Numbered from the stretch's first letter, positions 1-9,325 are shown. The stretch: DNA of 64,000 bases from Actinomycetota bacterium (GCA_041658565.1 JBAZZY010000009.1:24654-88653); one strand, 5' to 3'. The notes: generated by a model not told the origin, from the letters alone. A program made the numbers and translations.

Positions 1-368
1 ATGGCGGCCGACAGTCCGACGCCTCGGCCGTAAAGCCGCGCGGCGCATCGCCAGGTCAGCACGAGCGTCACGCACGAGATGGCGACTGTCAGCAGATGTG
101 CGGCCCATTGGTGTGCGCCCAAGGCTCGCCAAACGAGTGCTACAGCTTCGAACGGGAGGGGAGGGTGGGGGTAGCTGCGGTACGTCAGCGGTATCGGGTA
201 GAAGTTGTTCCTGAGGATATCCGCGGAAGTGTTTGACCAAGTTTGTGCGTCCCAGAAGTCGGCTACCCCGAGCGCAGGCAGTTTCGCAATGAAGTACGCC
301 GCCACCAAAAGGATCGGGGCGATACCAACTGCTCGCTCGGCTGGCTTGGGCCGGGTTATCGTCCGCAT
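1..368 (-). CDS. Partial ArnT/GT39-like membrane glycosyltransferase, 3' end outside window
   Basis: The reverse strand is open from an ATG at 368 to the window edge, giving about 122 N-terminal residues. I read a basic N-terminus, a first membrane segment (about residues 15-30), an extracytoplasmic loop with an acidic motif (VADFWDAQTW) and the phrase YRSYPHPPLPF, then hydrophobic helices near residues 75-110. This order (TM1, acidic loop, Y-HPPL) is typical of dolichyl/undecaprenyl-phosphate-sugar dependent GT-C transferases of the GT39/ArnT type, which glycosylate substrates outside the membrane. It is divergent from rfbF and so probably belongs to the same surface-glycan locus. The C-terminus is missing, so substrate and exact family stay open. 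Confidence 0.6.
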   Translation of the reverse strand, partial: MRTITRPKPAERAVGIAPILLVAAYFIAKLPALGVADFWDAQTWSNTSADILRNNFYPIPLTYRSYPHPPLPFEAVALVWRALGAHQWAAHLLTVAISCVTLVLTWRCAARLYGRGVGLSAA

Positions 369-743
369 CGACTGGAAGGAAGCATGACGGCGCGTGGCAC
401 TCGTGCGAACGATTCGCGGTGAGCGCGTGGATGCAAAGGCTGGAGCCACCGCGGACGCCTCGCGCTATCGGGCACTGTATCCCCCTTGTGGCCAAACTGC
501 GCTTTCAAGTGCAGTGGGTCGAAGGCGTGAGGATAACACCTCCGGCGGAGCCGATGAGGCTGGGCAACGAAAAGGACGCGCGTCTCGCGCGGTGTCGTTC
601 GCGAGGTTGCTCGCTGGGCTTTTTGCGGTCTCCTGGGCGGCATGGGACGGTTTGATAAGATCCTTCGCCTGCGCCGTCTGGTGGACGGAAACGGGGCAGT
701 GCGCGCGCACCGTGAGTGTCCTTGAAATCGTGAGGTGTGGAAC
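369..743. other. Divergent intergenic region, no gene seen
   Basis: These 375 bp separate the leftward glycosyltransferase from rightward rfbF and must contain promoters for one or both. I see no open frame with family resemblance. No convincing -35/-10 pair or inverted repeat stands out. The only candidate -10 is an AT-richer patch around 650-660 (TTTGATAAGAT). Confidence 0.4.
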
Positions 744-1517
744 ATGCAGGCGGTGATTCTGTGCGGCGGGCTGGGGACGCGAATGCGCGAGGAAACGGAA
801 TTCCGACCCAAGCCCATGGTGGAGATCGGCGGCAGGCCGATCCTGTGGCACATCATGAAGACCTACGCCCACCATGGGATCACGGAGTTCGTGCTGTGCT
901 TGGGCTACAAGGGATCGATGATCAAGGACTACTTCCTCAACTACGAGACGACAAGCAACGACTTCACGGTGCGCCTGGGTCGAAAAGACAGAATCCACTT
1001 TCACGGTGCACACAACGAAGGTGATTGGAGCGTCACGCTCGTCGATACGGGTCCGGACACCAATACCGGTGGACGCGTCAAGCGGATTGAGCCCTTCATT
1101 AATGGAGACCGGTTCCTTGTTACGTACGGCGACGGGGTCGGGGACGTCGATATTTCGGCGACCGTCTTGCACCACGAGTCGCACGGCAAATTGGCGACCG
1201 TCAGCGTTGTTCGTCCGATAACGCGCTTCGGGATTGCCGACTTGGACCCCAGCGACCGTGTGCTCAGTTTCCGAGAGAAGCCGGTGAGCGAGGATTGGGT
1301 GAGTGCCGGCTTCTTCGTATTCGAGCGAGGCGTCTTCGAGTACCTGGACGATGACTGCGTGCTCGAAAAGGAACCGTTTGAGCGCCTTTCAAAGGATGGT
1401 CAGGTTGCGGCGTATCGGCACCACGGGTTCTGGCATCCGATGGACACATTCCGCGAGCTACAGATGCTTGCCGGGATCTGGGAGACCGGGGCTGCGCCAT
1501 GGAAGGTGTGGTCGTGA
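744..1517 (+). CDS. rfbF: Glucose-1-phosphate cytidylyltransferase
   Basis: It makes CDP-glucose from CTP and glucose-1-phosphate, the entry step to CDP-linked 3,6-dideoxyhexoses. The 257-residue product has the family's usual length. It opens with the nucleotide-binding loop LCGGLGTR followed by the RPKPMVEIGG lysine motif, and has FLVTYGDGVGD in the metal/sugar site and the conserved WHPMDT motif near the C-terminus. I chose ATG 744 because GAGG lies 8 nt upstream; an in-frame GTG at 735 would overlap that ribosome site. It is the first gene of rfbF-rfbG-rfbH and overlaps the next by 4 nt (GTGA) if rfbG starts at 1514. Confidence 0.93.
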   Translation: MQAVILCGGLGTRMREETEFRPKPMVEIGGRPILWHIMKTYAHHGITEFVLCLGYKGSMIKDYFLNYETTSNDFTVRLGRKDRIHFHGAHNEGDWSVTLVDTGPDTNTGGRVKRIEPFINGDRFLVTYGDGVGDVDISATVLHHESHGKLATVSVVRPITRFGIADLDPSDRVLSFREKPVSEDWVSAGFFVFERGVFEYLDDDCVLEKEPFERLSKDGQVAAYRHHGFWHPMDTFRELQMLAGIWETGAAPWKVWS

Positions 1518-2515
1518 CTGGGGTCTTGGGGACCTCCTTCTGGGGCGGCAAGCGTGTCCTCGTCACCGGGGCGACCGGCATCGTCGGTTCCTGGCTGGTT
1601 GGAGCCCTGCTCGATTCCGCGGCACACGTGGTCGCGTTGGTGCGGGACGACGATCCTCAGTCCGAGTTGTTCCGGAGCGGACGCGTGCTGAACTTGAGCA
1701 TCGTGAGCGGCTGTTTGGAGCACGAAGAAACTGTAGAGCGGGCAGTCAACGAGCACGAGGTGGACAGCGTCTTCCATTTAGGCGCCCAGACAATCGTATC
1801 GACAGCCCAGCGTTCGCCAGCGCCGACGTTCGAGTCGAACATTCGGGGGACGTGGAATGTGCTTGAGGCGTGTCGGCGCCTAGATGGCTTGGTGCAAAGG
1901 GTAGTCGTTGCTTCCAGCGACAAGGCGTATGGCCCTCAGACGAGCCTGCCGTACACCGAAGACACCCCACTCGCTGGCGTTCACCCGTACGAAGTGTCCA
2001 AGTCTTGTGCAGACCTCATCGCGCAGAGCTACCACAGGGCCTACGGGCTTCCAGTTGGAATCGCCCGCTGCGGCAACATCTATGGGGGCGGTGATCTGAA
2101 TTGGAGCCGAATCGTTCCCGGCACAATTAGATCTCTACTCAATTCCTCTCGTCCCATCATACGGAGTGACGGAACGTGCCTTCGCGACTACCTGTTTGTG
2201 GATGATGCCGTTTCGGCGTACCTGACCCTCGGGGCGGCCCTCGCGGATCGGAGCATCCACGGACATGCGTTCAATTTCAGCGCGGAGTCGCCGTTGACCG
2301 TGATGGAGATCTACAGAGAGATCTGCGCGGTGGTCGGTCAAGATGTGACGCCTTCTGTGCTCGGAACGGCAAGTGGAGAGATCCAGCATCAGTATCTGTC
2401 CTCGGAGAAGGCTCGCTCTCTCCTCGGATGGAAGCCTCGCTTCTCGCTTCAGGAGGGACTTATGGCCACCGTTGCCTGGTACCGCGAGTTCTTCTCGGCA
2501 GAAGGGAAGACTTGA
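1514..2515 (+). CDS. rfbG: CDP-glucose 4,6-dehydratase
   Basis: An extended short-chain dehydrogenase predicted to convert CDP-glucose to CDP-4-keto-6-deoxyglucose with bound NAD. The N-terminus (FWGGKRVLVTGATGIVGSWL) carries the GxxGxxG Rossmann loop, and YEVSK (codons near 1990) is the catalytic YxxxK. The KAYG and CGNIYGGGDLNW motifs and a C-terminal WKPRFSLQEGL are typical of RfbG. GTG 1514 is preferred because GGAAGG sits 7 nt upstream and the start overlaps the rfbF stop; ATG 1499 is the alternative. Its stop overlaps rfbH by 1 nt, so the three genes look translationally coupled. Confidence 0.92.
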   Translation: MTGVLGTSFWGGKRVLVTGATGIVGSWLVGALLDSAAHVVALVRDDDPQSELFRSGRVLNLSIVSGCLEHEETVERAVNEHEVDSVFHLGAQTIVSTAQRSPAPTFESNIRGTWNVLEACRRLDGLVQRVVVASSDKAYGPQTSLPYTEDTPLAGVHPYEVSKSCADLIAQSYHRAYGLPVGIARCGNIYGGGDLNWSRIVPGTIRSLLNSSRPIIRSDGTCLRDYLFVDDAVSAYLTLGAALADRSIHGHAFNFSAESPLTVMEIYREICAVVGQDVTPSVLGTASGEIQHQYLSSEKARSLLGWKPRFSLQEGLMATVAWYREFFSAEGKT

Positions 2516-3843
2516 TGTCGGGGGAGTCCCCCTCCGAGATGCGTGCGGAGATTCTGGCTTTGGTTGCGCGGTTCGCTTCAGCGCAGTTCGAACAGTCGGA
2601 GTTCATCCCGGGGGAATCTGCAGTACCTGTTTCTGGACGCGTGTTCGATCGCTCCGAGGTTGTGACGCTTGTCGATGCTGCGCTGGATTTCTGGCTCACG
2701 ACGGGGCGGTTTGCTGCGCAGTTCGAGGCGGCGTTCGCCGGCCTTTTGGGGCGCCGCCATGCCATCCTGTGCAATTCGGGTTCATCGGCGAATCTCCTGG
2801 CTCTGTCGGCGCTCACTTCCCCCAAGCTCGGGGAGCGTCGTCTTCGTCCCGGGGATGAGGTAATCACTGTGGCGGCGGGGTTCCCGACGACGGTCAATCC
2901 GGTCGTTCAGAACGGACTTGTACCTGTGTTTGTGGATGTTGAACCGCTGGAGCGGGGGACATACAACATTGATGTGCGCGCGCTTGAGGCTGCCGTGTCT
3001 TCTCGAACTCGCGCCATCATGGTTGCGCACACATTGGGTAATCCATTTCGCGTCAACGATGTGCTGGGTTTCGCCGAGGCGAACGAGCTCTGGTTCGTGG
3101 AGGACAACTGCGACGCCCTTGGTTCGGAGTTCGGAGGACACCTGACTGGTACGTTTGGAGACCTTGCCACATCCAGCTTTTATCCGGCGCACCACATCAC
3201 CATGGGTGAGGGCGGCTGCGTTGTGACGGATCGCCCGCTGCTCAAGACCCTGGTCGAGTCCTTCCGCGACTGGGGGCGCGACTGCTGGTGTGAGCCCGGT
3301 GCGGAGAACACCTGTAAGAAGCGGTTCGGGTGGGGACTTAGCAGTCTGCCGAAGGGATTCGATCACAAGTACACGTTTTCGCACGTCGGGTACAACTTGA
3401 AGCTTACAGACATGCAAGCGGCCGTTGGGGTCGCCCAGCTGGAGAAGCTGTCGCAGTTCACTGCCGACCGGCGGGCCAATTTCGAGTTTCTGCATTCAGA
3501 GCTGGTAGGCCTCGAGGACGCGATCATTCTCCCCACAGCAACACCGGGCGCAGAACCAAGCTGGTTCGGGTTTCCGGTCGCCATTCGAACGCGCGCTGGT
3601 CTGTCGCGCGAGAAGGTCGTCGCGTATCTCGAGGCCTCGAACGTCAAGACCCGGATGATCTTCGCCGGCAATCTCACCCGCCAGCCGGCCTACGAAGGGG
3701 TGCCCTACCGAGTCGCAGGATCGCTCGAGAACACCGACGCCGTGATGGATCACGCTTTTTGGGTGGGGCTCTATCCTGGCTTGACGGAGAAGATGTTGAT
3801 GCACACGGCGAAGACTCTTCGGGAGGCCGTTGGGGCGCGGTGA
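2515..3843 (+). CDS. rfbH: CDP-6-deoxy-4-keto-glucose 3-dehydrase (E1), PMP and [2Fe-2S] dependent
   Basis: Predicted C3-deoxygenation enzyme acting on CDP-4-keto-6-deoxyglucose. The fold is that of a DegT/AspC sugar aminotransferase, but the Schiff-base lysine position is histidine (H226 in SFYPAHHITMGEGG), which is diagnostic of this PMP-dependent group. Four cysteines, C199, C257, C259 and C267, show the exact C-X57-C-X1-C-X7-C spacing known for the E1 [2Fe-2S] cluster. The length is 442 residues, near the family norm. ATG 2515 is preferred over an upstream in-frame ATG at 2428 because it overlaps the rfbG stop and follows GAAGGGAAG. The electron-transfer partner (RfbI/E3) is not in the window. 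Confidence 0.95.
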   Translation: MSGESPSEMRAEILALVARFASAQFEQSEFIPGESAVPVSGRVFDRSEVVTLVDAALDFWLTTGRFAAQFEAAFAGLLGRRHAILCNSGSSANLLALSALTSPKLGERRLRPGDEVITVAAGFPTTVNPVVQNGLVPVFVDVEPLERGTYNIDVRALEAAVSSRTRAIMVAHTLGNPFRVNDVLGFAEANELWFVEDNCDALGSEFGGHLTGTFGDLATSSFYPAHHITMGEGGCVVTDRPLLKTLVESFRDWGRDCWCEPGAENTCKKRFGWGLSSLPKGFDHKYTFSHVGYNLKLTDMQAAVGVAQLEKLSQFTADRRANFEFLHSELVGLEDAIILPTATPGAEPSWFGFPVAIRTRAGLSREKVVAYLEASNVKTRMIFAGNLTRQPAYEGVPYRVAGSLENTDAVMDHAFWVGLYPGLTEKMLMHTAKTLREAVGAR

Positions 3844-3894
3844 CCGCTGGTTTCCGCGTCACCGACTTGTTACGAACTGTGGGAGGCTTGCAGC

Positions 3895-4896
3895 ATGGCC
3901 ATAGGTTCTCCGAAGCGTAAGCTCGTGTCGATCATCATTCCGGCTCGGAATGAAGAGGAGAACATCCCTCGAGTCGAGAAGGAAGTCACCTCAGCGCTCG
4001 CGGGTCTTGATTACGACTTCGAGTTCATCATCGTCGACAACGCGAGTACTGATCGAACGCGCGCTTTGGCGCTGGATCTGTGCGCCCGCGACGATCGTTG
4101 GCGGTATGTGCGATTCAGCCGAGACTTCACCGTCGAGGCGTCGATGACCGCGGGGTACCGTCTGGCGCAAGGCGATGCGATGGTAGTGCTCTACTCCGAC
4201 TTGCAGGATCCTCCGGAGGCGGTGACGCGACTCCTTGCCAAATGGGAGGAAGGTTTCGACGTTGTCTACGGAGTCCGAACGGTTCGACCCGGCGATGCCA
4301 GATGGCGAAACTTCCTCGTTGACAAGGTCTACAGGACTATCCGGCGTCTGTCGGATCCTCCAATCCCGAGAAACGCGGGAGATTTCAGGCTGATCTCTCG
4401 CCGCGTGCGCGATGCGCTCAATGAATGCGGCGAGTACAACAGATACATGCGGGGACTGATTTCCTGGCTTGGCTTTCGGCAGGCGGGTGTCGAGTACGAA
4501 CGCCGTCCCAGACTCGCTGGAAAGAGCAATGCGCCTTTCTGGGATCTGGTGTCTTTCACGTTCAATGCTGTGACGAGCTTCTCTCTTAAGCCTCTTCGAG
4601 TGTTTACTGCTGCCGGGTTCGTGCTGCTGGGCCTAAGCGTAGGCGCCATTCCTGTCTACGTGGGGTTGTTCTTCGCGGGTCACCCGCCGGCAGGCATCAC
4701 GACGGTCATCATTCTGCTGCTCTTCGCAATCGGTCTCAATAGTCTCGGAGTGGGAGTGCTCGGGGAATACCTCGGACGTACGTACGCCGAAACGAAGAGG
4801 CGTCCCCTTTATCTGATCGAGGAGGTAGTCAACATTGGCGAATGGAATGACGCGTCGCCGGCGACTCGTGGCGGGCCGCCGCGCTTGTCCATTTGA
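3895..4896 (+). CDS. GtrB/DPM1-like polyprenyl-phosphate glycosyltransferase (GT2)
   Basis: It transfers a sugar from a nucleotide donor to undecaprenyl phosphate on the cytoplasmic face. The N-terminus SIIIPARNEEENI and the acidic motif SDLQDPPE (around residue 105) are characteristic of bactoprenol glucosyltransferases such as GtrB and ArnC. Two hydrophobic helices near residues 235-260 and 270-295 anchor the C-terminus. GGGAGG lies 8 nt before ATG 3895, a strong ribosome site. The gene is 51 nt after rfbH in the same direction and ends 6 nt from the convergent transketolase gene. The product could feed the GT39-like enzyme at the window start; that link is inference. Confidence 0.88.
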   Translation: MAIGSPKRKLVSIIIPARNEEENIPRVEKEVTSALAGLDYDFEFIIVDNASTDRTRALALDLCARDDRWRYVRFSRDFTVEASMTAGYRLAQGDAMVVLYSDLQDPPEAVTRLLAKWEEGFDVVYGVRTVRPGDARWRNFLVDKVYRTIRRLSDPPIPRNAGDFRLISRRVRDALNECGEYNRYMRGLISWLGFRQAGVEYERRPRLAGKSNAPFWDLVSFTFNAVTSFSLKPLRVFTAAGFVLLGLSVGAIPVYVGLFFAGHPPAGITTVIILLLFAIGLNSLGVGVLGEYLGRTYAETKRRPLYLIEEVVNIGEWNDASPATRGGPPRLSI

Positions 4897-4902
4897 GCAG
4901 GG

Positions 4903-5859
4903 CTAGGGTTCTTGGGAGCCGGACCTCTGCGCCGATGGACAGGGTTCGGACCGGAGGCGGCCCGCTACGGCGGCCGCGATATCCGGGGGAGTCAAGCCCG
5001 CGAGTTTCGTCAGATGCTCCTGTGATCCGATCCGCCCCTCGGTGCTCCGACTGAACGCGAATGACAGGCAAGGGGTGGGGTGGGCCCCAAGGGCCGAAGT
5101 GATCGCAGAATAGAGTCCTCCGACATCGGAGTGATCCTCAACGACTGCAAGAAGGCCGGTATTCGTGGCAGCAGCTCTCACTGCTGCGGTGTCGAGCGGC
5201 TTGACCGTATGCATGCTCAGTACTCGTGCTGCTATACCTTCGTCGGACAAGATATCGGCGACCGCGACGACGGTGCGCAGCATCCCTCCGGTGCTGATGA
5301 GCGTGACGTCACCACCCTCGCGTAGCGCGATAGCGGTGCCGAGGCGGAAGTCGGGCTCACCCTGATGCACGACCGCCTCGCCCCCCCGTCCAAGACGCAA
5401 ATAGGATGGACCCGAGGATTCTGCCAGGGTGCGGGTCGCAAGTCGGACCTCGATGGGATCGCCGGGCGCCACTACCGACAGGTTGGGCATCGCCCGCATG
5501 ACGGCGAGATCCTCGAGTGCATGGTGTGTGTACCCGGCCGATCCGTACGCGACACCCCCCCCCACGGCGACTATGTTGACGTTGAGGTTGTGGTAGCAGA
5601 CGTCGTTGCGAATCTGTTCGAGGCACCGAATGGTCGAGAAGTTAGCGATTGAGTAGGTGAACACGGTCAGTCCCGACATTGCGAGACCTGCTGCGATCCC
5701 CGTCATGTTCTGCTCGGCAACGCCGACGTTGACATAGCGATGTGGGAACCGGGCCGCGAAGACCTCGAGGACGGAATAGCCGAGATCTCCAGTCAGCAGC
5801 CAAATGGTCTCGTCGCGCTCGGCGAGTTCAACCAGGGTCTTGATGAATGCTGACCTCAA
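4903..5859 (-). CDS. Transketolase C-terminal subunit (pyrimidine-binding half)
   Basis: Second half of a split transketolase. It has the thiamine-diphosphate pyrimidine domain with NVGVAEQNMTGIAAGLA, which supplies the catalytic glutamate that activates the cofactor, followed by a transketolase C-terminal domain (LSMHTVKPLD, VVEDHSDVGGL). The product is 318 residues. No ATG fits; TTG at 5859 overlaps the stop of the N-terminal subunit gene (TTGA), giving LRSAFIKTLVELA as the N-terminus. The two subunits are therefore coupled. In a deoxysugar cluster this pair probably transfers a two-carbon ketol unit to a keto-sugar rather than serving the pentose phosphate pathway; that is inference. Confidence 0.88.
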   Translation of the reverse strand: MRSAFIKTLVELAERDETIWLLTGDLGYSVLEVFAARFPHRYVNVGVAEQNMTGIAAGLAMSGLTVFTYSIANFSTIRCLEQIRNDVCYHNLNVNIVAVGGGVAYGSAGYTHHALEDLAVMRAMPNLSVVAPGDPIEVRLATRTLAESSGPSYLRLGRGGEAVVHQGEPDFRLGTAIALREGGDVTLISTGGMLRTVVAVADILSDEGIAARVLSMHTVKPLDTAAVRAAATNTGLLAVVEDHSDVGGLYSAITSALGAHPTPCLSFAFSRSTEGRIGSQEHLTKLAGLTPPDIAAAVAGRLRSEPCPSAQRSGSQEP

Positions 5860-6674
5860 CGGTTTGCCCCCCCGAGTTGCGCAAGAGCCTCGGCGAGTTG
5901 GGTCGTGTTGGGCGACTTGTAGTGCCACTCTATGAGTCCCTCCATAAAGCTGACACCCTTGCCCTTGATGGTGTGCGCGATAAGGACGCTCGGCTTTCCC
6001 GGCTTGAACGGAACGTCGGCCAAGGTGTCGAGGAGGTCCTGGTGTACGTGGCCTCCGACTTCCCGCACCGCCCACCCAAAGGCGCTCCACTTCTCAGCAA
6101 GCGGTTCTAGGTTGAGAACGTCATGAACCGAACCGAAACTCTGGAGCTTGTTGTAGTCGATGATCGCGATAAGGTTGTCCAATTGATGGTGCGGCGCGAA
6201 GAGTGCTGCCTCCCAGGTGGAGCCCTCATCGCACTCGCCGTCGCTTAGCATTACGAATACCCGATGCTGCGATTCGTTTCGCTTGGCGGCCAGGGCCAAT
6301 CCGCATCCGATGGGGAGCCCATGGCCGAGCGCGCCGGTTGAGACTTCAACTCCGGGGACTCCCCTGCTCACCACATGCCCAGCGAGTGTTGAACCGTCCT
6401 GGCAGTAAGTGCGCAGGCGTTCCACGGGAAAGAAGCCTAGTTCTGCGAGGACGGCGTAGACGGCTGCTGCACCGTGGCCCTTGCTGAGCACGAATCTGTC
6501 GCGATCGGGCCAGTCTGGGCGGTCGGGATCGACTCGCAAGATTGATCCGTAGAGAACGGCGAGCAGATCCGCCATCGACAAGCACGTGCCGATGTGCGAC
6601 GAGTTGGCCGCATGGGTCATCTGGAGGGCATGGCAACGTATGCGACGAGCCAACTGCTCCACGGCCTCATGCAT
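5856..6674 (-). CDS. Transketolase N-terminal subunit (ThDP diphosphate-binding half)
   Basis: First half of the split transketolase, 272 residues. I see the substrate/cofactor histidines in ANSSHIGTCLS and LSKGHGA, the LGHGLPIGCGLALA segment, and the Mg/ThDP motif SDGECDEGS followed about 28 residues later by IIDYNK, matching GDG-X(24-30)-N with the first G as S. Split transketolases of this length pair occur in secondary and polysaccharide sugar clusters. The gene is divergent from the epimerase gene, with a 237-bp intergenic region that probably carries both promoters. Confidence 0.9.
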   Translation of the reverse strand: MHEAVEQLARRIRCHALQMTHAANSSHIGTCLSMADLLAVLYGSILRVDPDRPDWPDRDRFVLSKGHGAAAVYAVLAELGFFPVERLRTYCQDGSTLAGHVVSRGVPGVEVSTGALGHGLPIGCGLALAAKRNESQHRVFVMLSDGECDEGSTWEAALFAPHHQLDNLIAIIDYNKLQSFGSVHDVLNLEPLAEKWSAFGWAVREVGGHVHQDLLDTLADVPFKPGKPSVLIAHTIKGKGVSFMEGLIEWHYKSPNTTQLAEALAQLGGANR

Positions 6675-6911
6675 GGGGCGGAGGATACCAACAACTGCTG
6701 CACCCGGGGGAGCAAAGGCTTCCTCGGGTGCCCGTCGTCGGCCGGGGGCGTCTCCGGGCTGGGTCGAACCGCCGTGTTGTTAGGGTGGCAGTGATGCAGT
6801 CGGATGATGTCGGTTGGTATGCTCTATTCAGCGGTCGCGTGCCGAGGTTCTACTCGCAGGCCGATAGGAGGCAAGCGGAGTTGTGATCGGCGATCGAACC
6901 GAGATGCCGCG

Positions 6912-8009
6912 ATGATGTTGGACGCCCTGCCTGCGGGATACTCGGTGATTCGCGAGGATGTGGAACGCATCGCGAATGGCATCGGCGTGGCGGCCGCCGG
7001 ACTGGCGGGCCGGAGGCTTTTGCTGACAGGCGCAAGCGGCTTCCTCGCTGCGTATATGGCCGACACCATTGCTTGGCTCAACGACAACGTGTTGGATGAG
7101 CCTTGCACGCTTGTGGCGATGGTGCGCACTCCCGTCGTGGACGGAGGGCGTCTTGGCCACTTGCTAGGCAGGGAAGACATTTGTTTCATCACTCAGGATG
7201 TGTCGAGTCCTACCCAGATTCAGGGAAACGTTAACTTCGTCGTGCACGCGGCGTCGAGGGCGTCGCCTCGCAAATACCTCGAAGATCCACTGGCCACGAT
7301 CGATGCGAATGTCTCGGGCACGAGGCATCTTCTAGAACTGGCCCGCGAGCGAGAGTCCGAGAAGTTCTTGTTCTTGTCGAGTGGCGAGATCTATGGGAAC
7401 CTTGTCGGCACGCAGATCCCTATCGCGGAATCTGTTCCTGGTCGGATCGACTGCACCGGAGAGAGAGCTTGTTACACGGAGTCAAAGAGGCTTGGGGAAA
7501 CGCTCTGCATGGTCTACTGGCGCCGTTTTGGGGTTCCGGTTTCGATTGTCAGGCCGTTTCACGTGTACGGACCGGGTATGGCTGCCGGGGATGGACGCGT
7601 CGTGGCGGAGTTCCTCGAGAGTCGTGCCGCCGGAACGCCGATCCGGTTGCTGAGCGACGGTTCGGGTGTGAGGGCATTCTGCTATATCTCGGACGCGACG
7701 ACCGCCATGTTCGCCGCGTTGCTCGGCAGTGTGCGAGGTGAGGCGTTGAACGTCGGTGATGACCGGGAACCGATCGCGATGAGGGATCTGGCGGAGATGA
7801 TCGCACGGCTCGAAGAGCCTGCGGTGCCGGTGGTTCGCGAGGGCCGAGACACGGCCTCGCATCTCCGCGAATCGCCTTCGTGGGTATGCCCTGACGTCGG
7901 AAAAGCACGCCGGCTCCTGGGCTATTCCCCAAAGGTCGGCCTTCAGGATGGACTAGTTAGAACTCTTGCGTGGTATAGAGAATGCGCGTCGGACCGGTCG
8001 GTACCGTGA
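6912..8009 (+). CDS. NAD-dependent sugar epimerase/dehydratase (extended SDR)
   Basis: Predicted nucleotide-sugar modifying enzyme. The nucleotide-binding motif is LLLTGASGFLA, preceded by about 35 residues. FVVHAAS, SSGEIYG and the catalytic YTESKR (YxxxK) follow, then RPFHVYGPG and a C-terminal LLGYSPKVGLQDGL segment. It resembles UDP-glucuronate decarboxylase and dTDP-glucose dehydratase relatives, and the exact reaction cannot be read. The open frame extends to 6804, but Met-Met at 6912 begins the conserved region; its ribosome site is weak. It overlaps the methyltransferase gene by up to 28 nt, so they are cotranscribed. Confidence 0.82.
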   Translation: MMLDALPAGYSVIREDVERIANGIGVAAAGLAGRRLLLTGASGFLAAYMADTIAWLNDNVLDEPCTLVAMVRTPVVDGGRLGHLLGREDICFITQDVSSPTQIQGNVNFVVHAASRASPRKYLEDPLATIDANVSGTRHLLELARERESEKFLFLSSGEIYGNLVGTQIPIAESVPGRIDCTGERACYTESKRLGETLCMVYWRRFGVPVSIVRPFHVYGPGMAAGDGRVVAEFLESRAAGTPIRLLSDGSGVRAFCYISDATTAMFAALLGSVRGEALNVGDDREPIAMRDLAEMIARLEEPAVPVVREGRDTASHLRESPSWVCPDVGKARRLLGYSPKVGLQDGLVRTLAWYRECASDRSVP

Positions 8010-9235
8010 GCGACGTAGATGCTCTGCGGAAGGCCGGGGCCCGTACGAGAGCGGACTGCCGGATTTGCGGGTCCGCGGAGGTGTCCCCGTTCATCCGGCA
8101 TGAGTCTCTTCCTGTGGCCGGGATGTATCTGTCGGCCAATGATATAGAACCCGAACCGCTGTTCCCGTTGACGGTGGGATTCTGTCGCTCTTGTGGGCTG
8201 GTTCAGCTAGGTGAGGTCATTCCTGCCGAGTTCTATTCGTCATACCGGTTCACCGGGTCGGGATCATCGTCGTACAGAACCCACGTCGAACAGGTAGCTG
8301 ACGCTCTCGTGGACGAGTGGGGACTTGACCGTAAGCGCATAGTCGAGATCGGGTGCAACGATGGCTATTTGTTGAGGATGCTCAAGGAGAGGGGTCGCAA
8401 CAAGGTATTCGGCTACGAACCTGCTGTAGACCTAGCTCAATCCTGCGAAAGACAGGGCATCGACGTCGCTGCCGAACTGTTTGGCCCAACGACGATCGGG
8501 CTGTGTCCCCTTGCGCCGGTGGACGCGGTCATCTTTCGCCACGTCCTCGAACATATTGACGACGTTCATGCGTTTCTTGGCGCGGTGCGGAGCATCTTGC
8601 GAGGACCGGGATCGCTGGTGGTTATTGAGGTTCCCGACATGGGCGCCATCCTAGGGAACCGGCTTTACTCGAACTTCTATCATGAGCACCTGTCTTACTT
8701 CTCGCGCGATAGCCTTTCGGCTCTCCTCGCCCAGCATGGGTTTGTGCCGAGGATATGGAAGCGGGTCCCGATTCATGGGGGTTCACTTCTGGTTGTGTGT
8801 GAGGCGTCAGGCGCCCACACCGATGCCGCAGTTGTTCCAGACCGGCAGGTGACCTTTGCGGATTGCGAGGAGTTCGCCGGGGCTTCACGCCGGTATTTCG
8901 ATAGCGTTGGGAGCTTCGTGCGCAATGAGCGTCGGCGGAAAGTAGTTCTAGCGGGGTACGGCGCTGCGCACCGAACAGTTGTTACCTGCAGCTTGGCTGG
9001 ACTTGGCTCGGACGACGTCGCGTTTCTCGTGGACAGGAATCCGTACCTGCATGGTTTTGTTGTTCCTGGTGCGCGGATCCCGATTTACGGTCCTGCGAGA
9101 CTGTCGGAGTCGCCCCCCGACGCCCTCGTGCTCTTCGCCACCTCATTCGAGGAGGAGATTGTCCGCGAGCAGCAGGCATTCGCCCGTGATGGAGGACGGT
9201 TCGTGTCGATCTCAGCGGAGCCGAAGTTCATTTGA
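7982..9235 (+). CDS. SAM-dependent sugar C-methyltransferase (NovU/TylC3 type)
   Basis: It adds a carbon branch to a keto-deoxysugar. The N-terminal zinc-binding domain has CRICGS and GFCRSCGLVQ cysteine pairs, followed by a class I SAM domain (EIGCNDGYLL, VLEHIDDV). A C-terminal Rossmann-like domain (VVLAGYGAAHRTV, DRNPYLHG) completes the NovU/TylC3/CloU architecture of 400-420 residues; here it is 417. Known members methylate C3 or C5 of 4-keto sugars. ATG 7982 overlaps the preceding gene by 28 nt. GTG 8006, forming a GTGA overlap, is an equally good start. The substrate here is presumably the CDP-linked keto-sugar made by RfbF/G/H. Confidence 0.9.
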   Translation: MRVGPVGTVSDVDALRKAGARTRADCRICGSAEVSPFIRHESLPVAGMYLSANDIEPEPLFPLTVGFCRSCGLVQLGEVIPAEFYSSYRFTGSGSSSYRTHVEQVADALVDEWGLDRKRIVEIGCNDGYLLRMLKERGRNKVFGYEPAVDLAQSCERQGIDVAAELFGPTTIGLCPLAPVDAVIFRHVLEHIDDVHAFLGAVRSILRGPGSLVVIEVPDMGAILGNRLYSNFYHEHLSYFSRDSLSALLAQHGFVPRIWKRVPIHGGSLLVVCEASGAHTDAAVVPDRQVTFADCEEFAGASRRYFDSVGSFVRNERRRKVVLAGYGAAHRTVVTCSLAGLGSDDVAFLVDRNPYLHGFVVPGARIPIYGPARLSESPPDALVLFATSFEEEIVREQQAFARDGGRFVSISAEPKFI

Positions 9236-9325
9236 GGTAGACGTTTAGCGCTTGGCACCGGCGGTCGGTGGGGACTGCCGGGCAGAGTTGCGTCCACGAT
9301 GGCTGTGCCGGCTCTACGACGCGGG

